A DNA stretch of 64,000 nt from JBAZGH01 sp041652935 (GTDB lineage Bacteria > Patescibacteriota > Patescibacteriia > Patescibacteriales > XYC2-FULL-47-12). The notes beneath the pieces were generated by a model. The model did no database searches and was not told the DNA's origin. It saw nothing but the letters and a program-made list of their open reading frames with translations. The translations under genes were made by a program, and so were the position numbers. The stretch's first letter is position 1. Each line of letters begins with the position of its first letter. Positions 57,201-63,983 of this stretch are shown piece by piece. The DNA is taken from contig JBAZGH010000001.1 in the NCBI GenBank assembly GCA_041652935.1, forward strand, positions 21,365 through 85,364, read 5' to 3'.

Positions 57201-60200
57201 ATTTAGAAAGAATCGCGGAAAATTACAAGGCAGAGCAGATGTCGGAAAAATTAAAGGGAAAGATTAATGAATTAATCAGCATAATAGTTTCAGGCGGAGA
57301 AATCAACGAAGAATTTATTGATGATTTTACAGCAGAAACGGGGCTGGAGAAAAAAGATGCGGAGAATTTAATTTCTTCCCAGGAGCGTTATTTGCGCGAA
57401 CAGGCAGGGCGGATAGTTAATACCCGCAAATCAAGATGGAGCGCGCTGGCAAAGGGAGTCGGCAAGATAGCCGGGTATATGACTGCCGGAACGGCCATAA
57501 CTATTTCTACAGTAGGATTCGGCGGATTTGCCGCCTTGGGCGCGGCCAGCTTAGCTTCATTGCGTGTGCTGGATAGATATCGCTCCGGTGAATTAAAAGA
57601 GGGTGAAATAGAAAAAGAATTGGCCAGTCTAAAAAAGTTAATTAGCGAGGAGGGGGATGGCGGACAAAATGAAAGGGCTGATTTAGTTAATAATATAAAA
57701 GCGGATATTGCGACTAGAATACAAAGAATGATAGACGGCTTAGGCAAGAGCGAAGGAGATGAACAAGGTGCGGAAAATTTAAATGATATATATTTGAGTA
57801 ATTTGAGAGTATATTTAAAAAGTAAAGAGCTGGATGAAGACATGATATCAAGTTTTTTACGCGAAGCAGATCTGCTGATGCGGGTTGATGACTCCAATAA
57901 TTCCAACACGGAAGAGTTGGTAAAATCAAATAGATATAAATTTTTAACAAGTATAACTGATAAACTTGATGCATTTTTCAGTAAAATCAAGGGAGGAGAT
58001 ACAAAAGGACAACAGACTCTGACAACTGGAGTTTTTATCAGCGCGGGAATCGCGGCCAGATCTGTTCCGGGGCTTAAACATGTATTAGGCGCCTATACGG
58101 GAATGAAATTAGGGGAATTTGCCGCATGGGGGATTGGAGCCAATACCAACAATAAAATCAATACAGCAAACAGACTAAAGAATGTTGAGGACATTAAGGG
58201 GGAAGAGATAGACGCTTTATTATCAGAATTAAAATCACAATTAAATGATCCTCAGTTCCAGGAATATTATCCAAGCGAGTACAATAAATTACGCGCTAGA
58301 GTTGATGAAATAGAGAAAAAAAGAGTAAAAATAATTTTAGAAGAAGAAGTGAAACCGGAAGACGCAGAAGGCAATTTAAATAGAATAATAGATAGAATAG
58401 GAAGATTGGAGCGCGAAGATTTAAGAAAGCTAAAAGGAAGAATAGGAAAAAAAGCTTTTAAACGCGGCTTAACAAATGTGTTGCGAGCGGCTGGAATTGC
58501 TGCGGGGGCTGTCTGGGGACCCGATGCTATGCGAGCCATAGGAGAAGAAGTCCATAATTGGTTCAGAAGCAGTGGACAGGAAATGGCGGAAGAGCAACCA
58601 GCAGGTAGGCAACCGGTAATAGCAGTTGAATCAGGAACTGCGGAAGAATCCGCCCTAACATTCGACGGGGCGGACGAGGAAAAACCATTATATGAAACAA
58701 TCAAAGTTGAGCGGACGTGGATGGATAATGATACGCCCGGGCCGAATTATGACCAAAATGAACAATTATTCAAATTAGGCGGATATCATGGAACAGGTTT
58801 TACTAAAGGCGGCGATGTTGAGTTTGATATCAGTAAAATGCAATCAGGGGGGTCTTTTCATGGCGATATTAAAGTTAATGTTCCGGAAGAGCTTAAAAAT
58901 GTTGATACTCAAGGAAATGCTGAAAATTTAAAAATGCTTATTACCGTATATGGCCAAGACAAGGCGATTGAGGTTCCGATTAACAGCCACGGGAAGATAG
59001 TTATAGATAAAGACAGCGAGTTAAGAAAATTATTATTTGCAAGAGATGATAACGGGCAATTAGAATTTAAAGGCAAGTATATGGAAATTGTAAGGGTTGG
59101 GGAAGAATCGGGTGGTGTTGCTAGGGTTGATGTTTTGGCGACTAGCACGGGTGAAAATTCAGTTAGGGGGGGAGAAGTTGAGAAGTTGTTTAAACAAGTA
59201 ACAAGTAACAAGTTACAAGGTACAAGTGATGACGGCGAAACGACGGAACCCGTCCAAACCTTCGGCAGGGCGGGCGAGACTACGGAAACTCCGGATACTG
59301 AAAAACCTTTTGTTGAAAATATAACAGAAGATATAAAAACTGATTTAGTTCCGGAAGGCGCGGCTAATATAAATATGGAAGAAATTGTGAATGGAGAAAA
59401 ATCATTGCCGGAAGGACAGCATTTAGTACATGTTAGTTTTGAAGAAAGTGGATTAGACAAAAGTATGTATGTGCTTTTTGACCAAGACGAAAATGAAGCG
59501 CCGGAGGTTTTACATGAATTTGCGGGCGCGGATGTAGCGCAAGTACAGGAACAAGTCGTTCAATATCATAATAAACTAGATAGTATAGTAGGAAGCCAGA
59601 GTATTGACTCGGTTGAATACATGCAAAAAGCCGGAATTGATTATAATCCGGAAGAAAATTTAAGTACTGGCGAAGGTGTAGAAAGTTTTAAAACTTTAAT
59701 TGAAAATAGGATATTTAATCCAGATGATGCCAGAACAATAATAGACATCGCCGAACAGGGTGTTGATTTAGAGAAAGTTATAGGCCATAGGCATATTGCG
59801 ATTGCGCTTGAAAATAAATTTGGAAATGAAAATAGCGGATTTGTGAAAGATTTTATTAATAATTTGCCGAGTTCCAATAGGAGTGCTGTTGCCATGGATC
59901 AGTTTTTCGCTAGCAATGTTAGTTATTCTGAAAATGTGAAGATAAATATTTCACAAGCGGGTACGGCCAATGAAGCTGTTACTTTTACATTTTTGGATAA
60001 GGAAAATGACGCAGCGGCTGTTGTAAATATTGGCAGAGATGGAATGAGAGCGTCATTTGACGGAACTAAACCACAAAATTATGGTTTAGAAAATTTACAA
60101 GAAGCATTAAAAGACCCTAGGGAATTTTTGGAGAGCAAGGGGGTGGAGACGACTGCGACGCCGACCGAGACACCGCCGGAACCAACCGCAACTCCCACTG

Positions 60201-60664
60201 AAACGGAAACAGCTACAGCGACAGCAACTGCTACGCCTACTAATACTCCTACGCCGACGCCGGAAGAGCCGACGGCGACGCCGACTTCTACGCCCACTCC
60301 GACGCCTAGTGCGACTGAGATACCAAATATTTCAAATGCAGAATTATTTGATAAATATAATACACTAACAGAAGTAGAAAAAAGCGCTTTAAGAAATTTA
60401 TTTGACGATAACACAAGCAATGATCAAAAGGCCTTAAAAGCGTTAGTTGGTGACAATAGCGGATATAGTGTTGAGAAACTAGGGGATAATGAGATAAAAA
60501 TTATTTGCGAACAGGGAGCGCAGAAATTAAATGCGATTATAACTCCCGAAAATATTAATTTTCAAGAGGACGGTCAAGATATAAGTTTAAAAATAAAGGA
60601 TATAGATGAAGGAGAATTATCAAAAATTTTACAAGAGAATATAAAGCCGTCTATTAAGATGTAA
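54239..60664 (+). CDS. 2141-residue protein with winged-helix modules, hydrophobic hairpins and Thr/Pro-rich stalk
   Basis: No signal peptide; start is charged. Two segments match the FtsK gamma winged-helix pattern: about 477-530 (ELYLALLRIVENIGNNFTIK, EDAGTLVAQMARDGLL) and about 722-775 (LDALFVEAANYVIDQQKVSV, AEYLLDEMESAEII). Three further similar modules occur at about 267-335, 369-430 and 610-680 (YEIGKDIAKK, YEMGKNIFEE, IDLGRAILEK, each followed by F and then RL). Hydrophobic glycine-rich segments lie near 1070-1110, 1257-1303 and 1407-1440. The region 1970-2028 is a Thr/Pro/Ala/Glu stalk (TPTETPPEPTATPTETETAT), then a globular end. Inferred: a DNA-binding or scaffold protein with a membrane-inserted centre; topology is not proven. 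Several palindromes and a heptamer array are read through in frame. Confidence 0.85.
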   Translation: MVGEKPNNLDNQDKNSGPDFPTSKSEFRGERKRGERKRDKRAREEYDDSKYAETTPDIADLSEKTPEKVAEPTERQKSADKKAKARKEIEGIKKKFPNVFVLKEILKKSRINITIKDEEALLATAILAERGEIPDNYLEALKDLGVTRDNLAEKAREKYPKMKKYPKTNMIIALSGELRKQFPSTKEKEKIGEESFKQLGENPQIDRSAESAEADQKDIEDYAKTMEDRGGDILRLSQQRKVNKQKEAEIEEEKSEPQELSDKPEEQLSQREIHQEVYYEIGKDIAKKLRAFTWGEYQDNFQEEFWSKQRKEVPKKIIQGVLNRLVQERAIKISIDKSGEKIFSTLPNFKNQVKEGEPKETGREIETREERQEKNYEMGKNIFEEGTPLTREDFIKRFKEGMEGKIGENNVHKIADGVLGRLERDGMIEMPEWGKEDGVWVASDKLLPEKDAEDKPAPQIVEGGTPEARTEQPEEIDNELYLALLRIVENIGNNFTIKNVAENTEISEEDAGTLVAQMARDGLLNTEFDAENNLVCTIIPEHFQIKVRELEELSRKEKPVEGAEEELGLEKEENRSEPEGEFNVEDGSTPVESSTAGKTSSAIETPKTKEQEADIDLGRAILEKNKRLNRKEFIDFFVRVKIDKWGNFKKVYNLRDEDDRDENELREVAGEVFNRLVVESQKPASSADGSKVRSTTMDSETTGDTSETQETTEKKEKRNLSEEELDALFVEAANYVIDQQKVSVSSLEEKFNITQGDAEYLLDEMESAEIISEFEVLTKEHIAEKPVSRIRTGILTQEEIDALLGRGETTETISEDESRARTINTGKQIIEINEDGEVVSFEQDEAVFKLGDYVKVQRSARNGGQIEGDYKITDIFLNPNRGAEKNTSVSHVLASKEDGSKKEILPHKVLELNPFGSSPTPIEVETEPAQTSGRAGETADTEAEVESEDAKELKEIEQDVRLLLNKAKLFSAGNELGARLGREFSNDDLERIAENYKAEQMSEKLKGKINELISIIVSGGEINEEFIDDFTAETGLEKKDAENLISSQERYLREQAGRIVNTRKSRWSALAKGVGKIAGYMTAGTAITISTVGFGGFAALGAASLASLRVLDRYRSGELKEGEIEKELASLKKLISEEGDGGQNERADLVNNIKADIATRIQRMIDGLGKSEGDEQGAENLNDIYLSNLRVYLKSKELDEDMISSFLREADLLMRVDDSNNSNTEELVKSNRYKFLTSITDKLDAFFSKIKGGDTKGQQTLTTGVFISAGIAARSVPGLKHVLGAYTGMKLGEFAAWGIGANTNNKINTANRLKNVEDIKGEEIDALLSELKSQLNDPQFQEYYPSEYNKLRARVDEIEKKRVKIILEEEVKPEDAEGNLNRIIDRIGRLEREDLRKLKGRIGKKAFKRGLTNVLRAAGIAAGAVWGPDAMRAIGEEVHNWFRSSGQEMAEEQPAGRQPVIAVESGTAEESALTFDGADEEKPLYETIKVERTWMDNDTPGPNYDQNEQLFKLGGYHGTGFTKGGDVEFDISKMQSGGSFHGDIKVNVPEELKNVDTQGNAENLKMLITVYGQDKAIEVPINSHGKIVIDKDSELRKLLFARDDNGQLEFKGKYMEIVRVGEESGGVARVDVLATSTGENSVRGGEVEKLFKQVTSNKLQGTSDDGETTEPVQTFGRAGETTETPDTEKPFVENITEDIKTDLVPEGAANINMEEIVNGEKSLPEGQHLVHVSFEESGLDKSMYVLFDQDENEAPEVLHEFAGADVAQVQEQVVQYHNKLDSIVGSQSIDSVEYMQKAGIDYNPEENLSTGEGVESFKTLIENRIFNPDDARTIIDIAEQGVDLEKVIGHRHIAIALENKFGNENSGFVKDFINNLPSSNRSAVAMDQFFASNVSYSENVKINISQAGTANEAVTFTFLDKENDAAAVVNIGRDGMRASFDGTKPQNYGLENLQEALKDPREFLESKGVETTATPTETPPEPTATPTETETATATATATPTNTPTPTPEEPTATPTSTPTPTPSATEIPNISNAELFDKYNTLTEVEKSALRNLFDDNTSNDQKALKALVGDNSGYSVEKLGDNEIKIICEQGAQKLNAIITPENINFQEDGQDISLKIKDIDEGELSKILQENIKPSIKM
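56284..56305. repeat. Palindrome GCCTGCC-TCGTC-GGCAGACGGG read in frame
   Basis: Nearly identical to the intergenic palindrome at 38920-38941. It encodes KPASSADGS in the 2141-residue protein. Confidence 0.75.
57020..57050. repeat. Palindrome CCCGCCC...GGGCGGGC read in frame, copy 1
   Basis: CCCGCCCAAACCTCGGGCAG then GGCGGGCGAGA, encoding PAQTSGRAGET. A second copy (59249-59280) encodes PVQTFGRAGET. Confidence 0.8.
59195..59229 (+). repeat. Heptanucleotide array inside the 2141-residue gene
   Basis: CAAGTAA, CAAGTAA, CAAGTTA, CAAGGTA, CAAGTGA in tandem, encoding KQVTSNKLQGTSD. Confidence 0.85.
59249..59280. repeat. Palindrome CCCGTCC...GGGCGGGC read in frame, copy 2
   Basis: CCCGTCCAAACCTTCGGCAG then GGCGGGCGAGAC. 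It lies 19 bases after the heptamer array, with the same Q-T-x-GRAGET product as copy 1. Confidence 0.8.
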
Positions 60665-60690
60665 GTTTAAAATAAATTTTCCACTAAAAA

Positions 60691-60729
60691 CCCCGAGCAT
60701 AGTCTTCAATAGAGATGCTCGGGGTTTTT
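60691..60729 (+). terminator. Rho-independent terminator of the 2141-residue gene
   Basis: Stem CCCCGAGCAT (60691-60700) / ATGCTCGGGG (60715-60724), then TTTTT. Confidence 0.9.
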
Positions 60730-60730
60730 C

Positions 60731-60783
60731 AAAAAAAATACCCCGGGGAACTCGTTGATATTGCTATCAAGAGTTCCTCGGGG
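60731..60783 (-). terminator. Rho-independent terminator of the OmpA-like gene
   Basis: Read on the minus strand, CCCCGAGGAACTC pairs with GAGTTCCCCGGGG (60783-60741), followed by T's (A's at 60731-60738). Confidence 0.9.
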
Positions 60784-60818
60784 ATGGGGAGCGATTTTGA
60801 CGTTCGCGGAACCGTTAG

Positions 60819-61838
60819 TTACTTCGGGGGTTCCACGTAAACGTCACCGACGCGGCGATTTGGTGTGTACGAATACGCCCAAGTGGTTTTTTCGACCTTC
60901 ACGCCGGCTTCTTTGAGTAGGCCGGCGATGTAGGTGGCGCGTCCTTTGCCGACTGCGACCTGACCGTCGTTGGCCGTCTTGGTTGAAGAGCGGTCGACGC
61001 GGCCGACAACTCGAATGACCATCGTCGGGTTCGCTTCGGCGGCGGTTTTGATTTTGGGGAGTACATTATCCACAAAATCTTTTTCCGCTTCCGGCGTGAG
61101 CGAAGTTTTCGCCCATCCGAACTGCGCGCTGGACCAGCAAAGCGAATTGCCCTCGGCCAAGAGCTGATTCGCGAGTTTGTCGAGCGTCTCATTTCCCTTA
61201 TCCACGGATTTTTTAAGATCCGCGATTTGGGAACCTTGGTCGTTGACGGTCACGTTCAAGTTATTCACCACGGTAACTAATTCGTTAACCGTGTTGTTAA
61301 CTTGCGTGATCTGTCCGCCGAGACCGTTGTTGCCGAGGCGTTCAGTGATTCCAGGACTGTCGTTGTCCCCGGCGAGCATTCGCTCAAGGCCGTCGACGCG
61401 GGCGGCGACTTCGCTTTTGTCAACCGCCTCAGTGATCGCGTCGGTGTCGATAACCGCTTGCGGGCGGTTCAGAGCCGACCAGATGATCAGACCCGCGAGA
61501 ATTGCGGCGGCGAGCGGAATAAACCACTTCAGCCATGCGGGGAACCCGCAGGCGAAACCGTTGCTATTCCGTCCCGAAGTCGGGGAGGGAGGTGTCGCGG
61601 CGGTCGGTTGCTGACGATCATCCGGGCGATTTGACTCCGCCGGCGGTACGACCAGCGTTTCCGGGTTGGGAGCCGGTTCGGGTTCGGGTTCGTCGAAATC
61701 GAGGTCGCCGAGGTAGAGCACTTCTTCCGGATCCTGGTCGGCGGTGGGATCGGCCGGACCTGGTTCCTCTTCCCAGCCAGCGTCGATGATGGGGCCGGCT
61801 GGGTGGTCGGGATTCAGCGGTGTGTTTCTCGGGTCCAT
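60819..61838 (-). CDS. Membrane protein with OmpA-like C-terminal domain
   Basis: 339 residues. The N-terminus (1-105) is acidic and Pro-rich (EPEPEPAPNPETLVVPPAES). One membrane helix (WLKWFIPLAAAILAGLIIWS, about 103-122) is followed by a coiled coil (VNELVTVVNNLNVTVNDQGS) and an OmpA-like domain (about 240-330; FGWAKTSLTPEAEKDFVDNV, MVIRVVGRVDRSSTKTANDG, GKGRATYIAGLLKEAGV). The domain should bind peptidoglycan outside the membrane. The gene is clearly GC-richer, has SD GGAGAC 6 bases before the ATG, a consensus promoter and a paired terminator, unlike nearly all neighbours. Codon use suggests a different history (inference). Confidence 0.85.
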   Translation of the reverse strand: MDPRNTPLNPDHPAGPIIDAGWEEEPGPADPTADQDPEEVLYLGDLDFDEPEPEPAPNPETLVVPPAESNRPDDRQQPTAATPPSPTSGRNSNGFACGFPAWLKWFIPLAAAILAGLIIWSALNRPQAVIDTDAITEAVDKSEVAARVDGLERMLAGDNDSPGITERLGNNGLGGQITQVNNTVNELVTVVNNLNVTVNDQGSQIADLKKSVDKGNETLDKLANQLLAEGNSLCWSSAQFGWAKTSLTPEAEKDFVDNVLPKIKTAAEANPTMVIRVVGRVDRSSTKTANDGQVAVGKGRATYIAGLLKEAGVKVEKTTWAYSYTPNRRVGDVYVEPPK

Positions 61839-62060
61839 GATTGTCTCCTTGTTTTTTCCCGCTAAACTTCGTGCGGGGGACTTTGTCCGAAAAATTTAAA
61901 CCTTATTTTGGCCGTACTGTTAGCCCATAAAGAGCTTACGCGTTTATTGGTGTTTCTAGGCACCTCCACCAAAATTGGGTTTTTATCTATATAATAAACA
62001 GGGGTTAGCCCTGGTTTTCAAGGTTCAAAACCACGGAATTATATCCATGATTAATATATC
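61839..62060 (-). promoter_or_regulatory. Long GC-richer 5' UTR of the OmpA-like gene
   Basis: About 220 bases lie between the predicted transcription start and the SD. Short complementary blocks are visible on the minus strand (CCAGGGCTAACCCCTG, GGTGGAGGTGCCTAGAAACACC, CCCCCGCACGAAG...). No known riboswitch or leader family was recognised. Gene-free on both strands. Confidence 0.45.
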
Positions 62061-62089
62061 AGTATAGCATAATTTTCTTTTAGTGTCAA
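62061..62089 (-). promoter_or_regulatory. Consensus sigma70 promoter of the OmpA-like gene
   Basis: On the minus strand TTGACA (62089-62084), 17 bases, TATACT (62066-62061). Confidence 0.8.
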
Positions 62090-62315
62090 GTATTGTAAAT
62101 AAATAAAGGTATATTTTTGCTAATATTAGCTTGTTTAGCCGTAAGTCATAAGTTATAAGCCGTAAGTTTTTAGTTTTATAAGTTCTAGAAATTAAACGAT
62201 AATTAAACAGAAATTAAAGAATAAGAAATTTAAAGGAAATTAAAAAGAAATTGAATGTAAATTTAACAAATTAAATTAAACATGCTATACTTTGCATATA
62301 TATTTTTTTTAATTT
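62090..62315 (+). repeat. Degenerate 7- and 11-base repeats, no gene
   Basis: 62140-62175 has TAAGTCATAAGTTATAAGCC (7-base spacing). 62195-62280 has AATTAAAC/GAAATTAAA units with about 11-base spacing, as also seen at 32430-32465 and 49748-49800. Confidence 0.5.
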
Positions 62316-62720
62316 ATGAACAATCAAGAACCAACAAATAAAGATATTTTAAAGGCAGTTAGTGGTCTCGTCAGTAAGGTGGACAAAATAGAAAAATCAA
62401 ACAGCAGTCTTGTTAGTAAAGTAAGTGAAATAGAAAAATCAAATAATGAATTAATGGAGGTAATTAATACTTTTGCCGCTAATACAGAAAATCGCTTTCA
62501 AGGTATGGAAAAAGAAATTATCGCAATTAAAGCTACTATGGTAACTAAAGATTATCTTGATGATAAACTATCTGATCTGAAAGGCGATTTAGTAGTTTTA
62601 ATGCGTAAAGAAGACGCAAAGCTTTGCGGTTTAGTGGATTTGTTAAAGAATAAAAAAGTAATTTCTGAGGAAGAAGCAAAAAATATTCTAGCTATGCAAC
62701 CGTTTCCTCAATTAGTTTAA
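62316..62720 (+). CDS. Coiled-coil protein of unknown function
   Basis: 134 residues. The sequence is a continuous heptad coiled coil (VSGLVSKVDKIEKSNSSLVS, KVSEIEKSNNELMEVINTFA, ANTENRFQGMEKEIIAIKAT) followed by LVVLMRKEDAKLCGLVDLLK and an acidic end KKVISEEEAKNILAM. An internal repeat SLVSKV(D/S)(K/E)IEKSN is visible at residues 16-31 and 33-48. No family is recognised, and no membrane segment is visible. A terminator follows directly. Confidence 0.7.
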   Translation: MNNQEPTNKDILKAVSGLVSKVDKIEKSNSSLVSKVSEIEKSNNELMEVINTFAANTENRFQGMEKEIIAIKATMVTKDYLDDKLSDLKGDLVVLMRKEDAKLCGLVDLLKNKKVISEEEAKNILAMQPFPQLV

Positions 62721-62738
62721 AGATTAAATTATTATGAT

Positions 62739-62771
62739 ATTCCGCAATTTTTGGTAACGCGGAATTTTTTT
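62739..62771 (+). terminator. Terminator between the coiled-coil gene and tsaB
   Basis: ATTCCGC (62739-62745) / GCGGAAT (62759-62765), then a T-tract that ends at the tsaB ATG (62772). Confidence 0.75.
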
Positions 62772-63311
62772 ATGATTTTATATATAGATACAAGCGACGC
62801 GGAAACAATGACTATTGCTTTGATTGAGTTGCCGCAGTCCGCTTCGCGAGACTGCGGCTCGGCTAGAATAATAGCCAAGCGCAGCTTAAAAGCAAAATAC
62901 AAACAGGCGGAAAAGCTTTTGCCGGCTATTGATGCGTTATTAAGTAGAGAGGAACTAAACTCCCTTAAAGGGAACTTAGTTCCTAAAAATATGGGTAAAG
63001 TCCAGAGAACTCTGGACAATAAACATAAAATTAGTGGAATAGCGGTGGTAAAAGGTCCTGGACCGTTTACTGCTTTAAGGATCGGAATTGCGACGGCAAA
63101 CACTCTCGGGTATGCATTGAAAGTGCCGTTAATTGGAATTTTAAAAAATGAATCAGGAATAATGAATCAGGAATTAGGTATTGATGATGAATTAATATCT
63201 AAACTAGAAAAAAAGTTAGAAAAAGCGAAGAAAGGTAGTATTGTTGAACCGGAGTATGGGAGAGAGCCGAATATAACAGTTAGCGATCCGCCGGATGGCG
63301 GAGAGCGATAA
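62772..63311 (+). CDS. tsaB: tRNA threonylcarbamoyladenosine biosynthesis protein TsaB
   Basis: 179 residues from MILYIDTSDAETMTI at 62772 (an upstream TTG lies in the terminator). Early LYIDTS and VVKGPGPFTALRIGIATANT (the TsaB core) are decisive. TsaB partners TsaD and TsaE in t6A37 synthesis on tRNA. The chain is shorter than typical TsaB (about 220-230) and lacks much of the second half. Three GC- or AT-rich palindromes are read through in frame (62832-62857, 62951-62983, 63000-63017), giving QSASRDCGSA, ELNSLKGNLV and VQRTLDN. Confidence 0.85.
   Translation: MILYIDTSDAETMTIALIELPQSASRDCGSARIIAKRSLKAKYKQAEKLLPAIDALLSREELNSLKGNLVPKNMGKVQRTLDNKHKISGIAVVKGPGPFTALRIGIATANTLGYALKVPLIGILKNESGIMNQELGIDDELISKLEKKLEKAKKGSIVEPEYGREPNITVSDPPDGGER
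62832..62857. repeat. Palindrome CCGCAGTC...GACTGCGG inside tsaB
   Basis: Perfect 8-bp arms around CGCTTCGCGA, translated as PQSASRDCGS. Two further palindromes follow at 62951-62983 and 63000-63017 (GTCCAGAG/CTCTGGAC). Confidence 0.75.
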
Positions 63312-63433
63312 CAATTTTACAGCTTCAAAGTAGAATAAAACAAGAAAGTGTAAAAAGTGTTTATAAGATGTGCAATAGTCGGTTGAATTGGAAGTAATCC
63401 ACAAGAAAAAGTAAAAATTTTTAAAATTTAAAG

Positions 63434-63463
63434 ATTCGCCTTATTAACAGGGCGGATTTTTTT
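63434..63463 (+). terminator. Terminator-like hairpin after tsaB
   Basis: ATTCGCC (63434-63440) / GGCGGAT (63451-63457), then TTTTTTT. It lies about 120 bases beyond the tsaB stop. The bases between hold no supported gene. Confidence 0.65.
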
Positions 63464-63491
63464 GTTGTAATTTACTGATGAAGAAAGTTGG

Positions 63492-63555
63492 TTGACCGGG
63501 GTACTTTGGTGGAGTATAGTTAAACCAAGATGTTGATGGGTGGGGAATGGTGGGG
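63492..63555 (+). promoter_or_regulatory. Promoter with tandem MraZ-box-like sites
   Basis: TTGACC (63492-63497), 17 bases, TATAGT (63515-63520) give a good sigma70 promoter. Downstream GTGGGG occurs at 63540 and 63550, exactly 10 bases apart, as in the GTGGG-N5 repeats bound by MraZ before mraZ-mraW-fts operons. The expected genes would lie past the right edge. Confidence 0.55.
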
Positions 63556-63639
63556 AGTTTAAGGTTCAATAAACTTTGTATGAACTTATTAGGTTAGCGA
63601 ACCTTTAATGCGAATTCTTTTACATATCTAGCAGAAAGT

Positions 63640-63745
63640 GCAACTATCCGAATGCCGCGAATTACATTCATAACATTTGTGCGTGATTCGCGGCATTCGC
63701 ATTCATCTGAGTCATTCTAAAAAAGTACAACGAATTCGAATTAGG
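63640..63745. repeat. MITE-like palindromic element related to 35453-35595
   Basis: GAATGCCGCGAAT (63650-63662) / ATTCGCGGCATTC (63686-63698) is a perfect stem. GGCATTCGCATTCATCTG (63692-63709) and GTACAACGAATTCGAATTA (63725-63743) match the element at 35453. Gene-free. Confidence 0.75.
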
Positions 63746-63955
63746 GGTTTGGCGGACTAATTAGTCCGTATAGAGAAAGTTGAACAAAACAAAATTCCCA
63801 TTCTCGATTATGGCGGGTTTGGAAGGGGGCTTGCGCAACAGCCCCATAGTAAAGGATGAAAGTTGCGGGTTTATTTTTAAAACAAGGCGGAGGGGTGATT
63901 AGAGGTAATATCCATGCTTGATCAGCTCTAATCACCTTACGCGTCGTTTTAAAAT

Positions 63956-63983
63956 CAGTAACCAGTAACCAGTAACCAGTAAC
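63956..63983 (+). repeat. Four perfect copies of CAGTAAC
   Basis: Tandem heptamer array followed by GACGACC at the window's right end. The rest of 63746-64000 shows no supported gene; a minus-strand open frame there (63741-63992) is built from repeat sequence. Confidence 0.9.

Noticed and set aside
55471..60420. Several long minus-strand open frames under the giant gene (for example 57388-57990, 60079-60420)
   Set aside because: All lie opposite one intact 2141-codon frame and show low-complexity Ser/Leu/Val products typical of antisense reading.
60899..61789. Open frames in other phases over the GC-rich OmpA-like gene
   Set aside because: High GC lowers stop frequency. The 339-residue frame alone has SD, promoter, helix and domain order.
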